In this document: positions 6,125 through 6,575 of the stretch, one piece after another | How the letters are laid out: each line of letters opens with the position of its first letter | How positions within the stretch are numbered: the first letter of the stretch is position 1 | Source of the DNA: Thermoplasmata archaeon | Lineage (GTDB): Archaea > Thermoplasmatota > Thermoplasmata > Thermoplasmatales > Thermoplasmataceae | Assembly (NCBI GenBank): GCA_021797265.1 | Contig: JAJZZZ010000080.1 | Location: 1-6,575 of the forward strand | Reading direction: 5' to 3' | Length of the DNA stretch: 6,575 nucleotides | Notes under the pieces: generated by a model | What the model saw: the letters and a program-made list of their open reading frames with translations, nothing else | Database searches by the model: none | Told to the model about the DNA's origin: nothing | Translations under genes and position numbers: made by a program

Positions 6125-6575
6125 TCAGTTCATCTTGCCGGATATTTCCCTCTTCCTGTCATTGAGCAGGGAAGGATCCGGCAGAAGCTTCTCCGCATCT
6201 TCAATGCATTTCATGGCGGACCTGAAATCCCCCATCTTCTCATAGGCTTCCGACTTGGCGAGGTGGTACTGATAATTGTCTGGAACTATTTTTATTGCGG
6301 CATCAAGATCGGCTATGGCATCCTCGTATCTTCCCATTGCCAGGAGAACCTCGTGCCTGCGGTAAATGAATATCTGGTCTGTCGTGTTGAGCTGGACGGC
6401 CTTGTTGAAATCTTTCAGGGCCTCCTCCTGCTTCTTAAGTTTCCAGTTCACATTTCCCCTGTTGTAATAATAGTCTGGAATATCGCCCTCTATTGATATT
6501 GCCTTGTTGAATGATTCAAGTGCCTTCTCCAGCTGCCCAGAGTCTTCATATGCTGCACCTATGGCGTTGTAGTAG
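6125..6575 (-). CDS. TPR-repeat protein, N-terminal part beyond the window
   Basis: The minus-strand frame is open from the right edge to a TGA at 6125-6127, giving 149 visible residues with no true start. A GTG at 6449-6451 is internal, because clear repeat sequence continues upstream of it. The visible part is made of about four tetratricopeptide repeats of roughly 34 residues. Each shows the W/Y-x2-A/G-x3-Y/A pattern and a closing basic or acidic helix: YYNAIGAAYEDSGQLEKAL, then YYYNRGNVNWKLKKQEEAL, then YRRHEVLLAMGRYEDAI and YHLAKSEAYEKMGDFRSAM. TPR arrays are protein-binding scaffolds, usually cytoplasmic; no signal peptide or membrane segment is visible, but the N-terminus is missing. 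It precedes the XPD helicase by only 12 bases, so the two are probably cotranscribed. The partner protein and specific function are unknown. Confidence 0.88.
   Translation of the reverse strand, partial: YYNAIGAAYEDSGQLEKALESFNKAISIEGDIPDYYYNRGNVNWKLKKQEEALKDFNKAVQLNTTDQIFIYRRHEVLLAMGRYEDAIADLDAAIKIVPDNYQYHLAKSEAYEKMGDFRSAMKCIEDAEKLLPDPSLLNDRKREISGKMN

Noticed and set aside
6449..6451. GTG as the start of the TPR protein
   Set aside because: The frame stays open to the window edge and the upstream translation contains a further clear TPR unit, so this codon is an internal valine.

Overview
The window looks like chromosomal DNA from an archaeon of the Thermoplasmata (Thermoplasma/Ferroplasma-like). 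The reasons are an archaeal-type S-adenosylmethionine synthetase, an XPD-type helicase with a four-cysteine iron-sulfur domain, TATA boxes placed about 25-30 bases before start codons (near-leaderless transcripts), little use of Shine-Dalgarno motifs, and heavy use of AGG/ATA codons. The lineage is inferred from protein character only. No rRNA, tRNA, CRISPR array or complete mobile element is visible.

Layout. At the left edge, bases 1-87 are an inverted, about 97% identical copy of an internal piece of the helicase gene further right (4746-4832). It is joined directly to the 5' part of purH (minus strand, start at 289), so purH is cut after about 70 codons. A 152-base divergent intergenic region (290-441) holds a TATA box and a set of repeated GTAATTT half-sites. 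It leads to mat/metK (442-1647, plus). The rest is on the minus strand: a RimI/Ard1-type GNAT acetyltransferase (1644-2102), which overlaps the end of mat by 4 bases, and a CLC chloride channel/transporter with a CBS pair (2258-4078, start revised from 4132). A 168-base spacer (4079-4246) follows, carrying the clc promoter and an orphan coding-like remnant. Beyond it lie an XPD/Rad3 helicase (4247-6112) and a TPR protein that runs off the right edge (6125 to beyond 6575).

How the genes relate. The TPR protein and XPD genes are 12 bases apart and read in the same direction, so they probably form one transcript. The clc gene has its own TATA box and appears to be a separate unit, with rimI behind it after a 155-base gap. 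The mat and purH genes are divergent and share a control region. The main content is housekeeping: SAM synthesis, purine synthesis, protein N-terminal acetylation, anion transport and DNA repair.

The signal most worth checking is the left-edge rearrangement: a helicase gene fragment fused to a truncated purH. It is either a real inverted duplication or strain-level rearrangement, or a chimeric join at a contig end. The sequence alone cannot decide. I see no convincing new multi-gene system.
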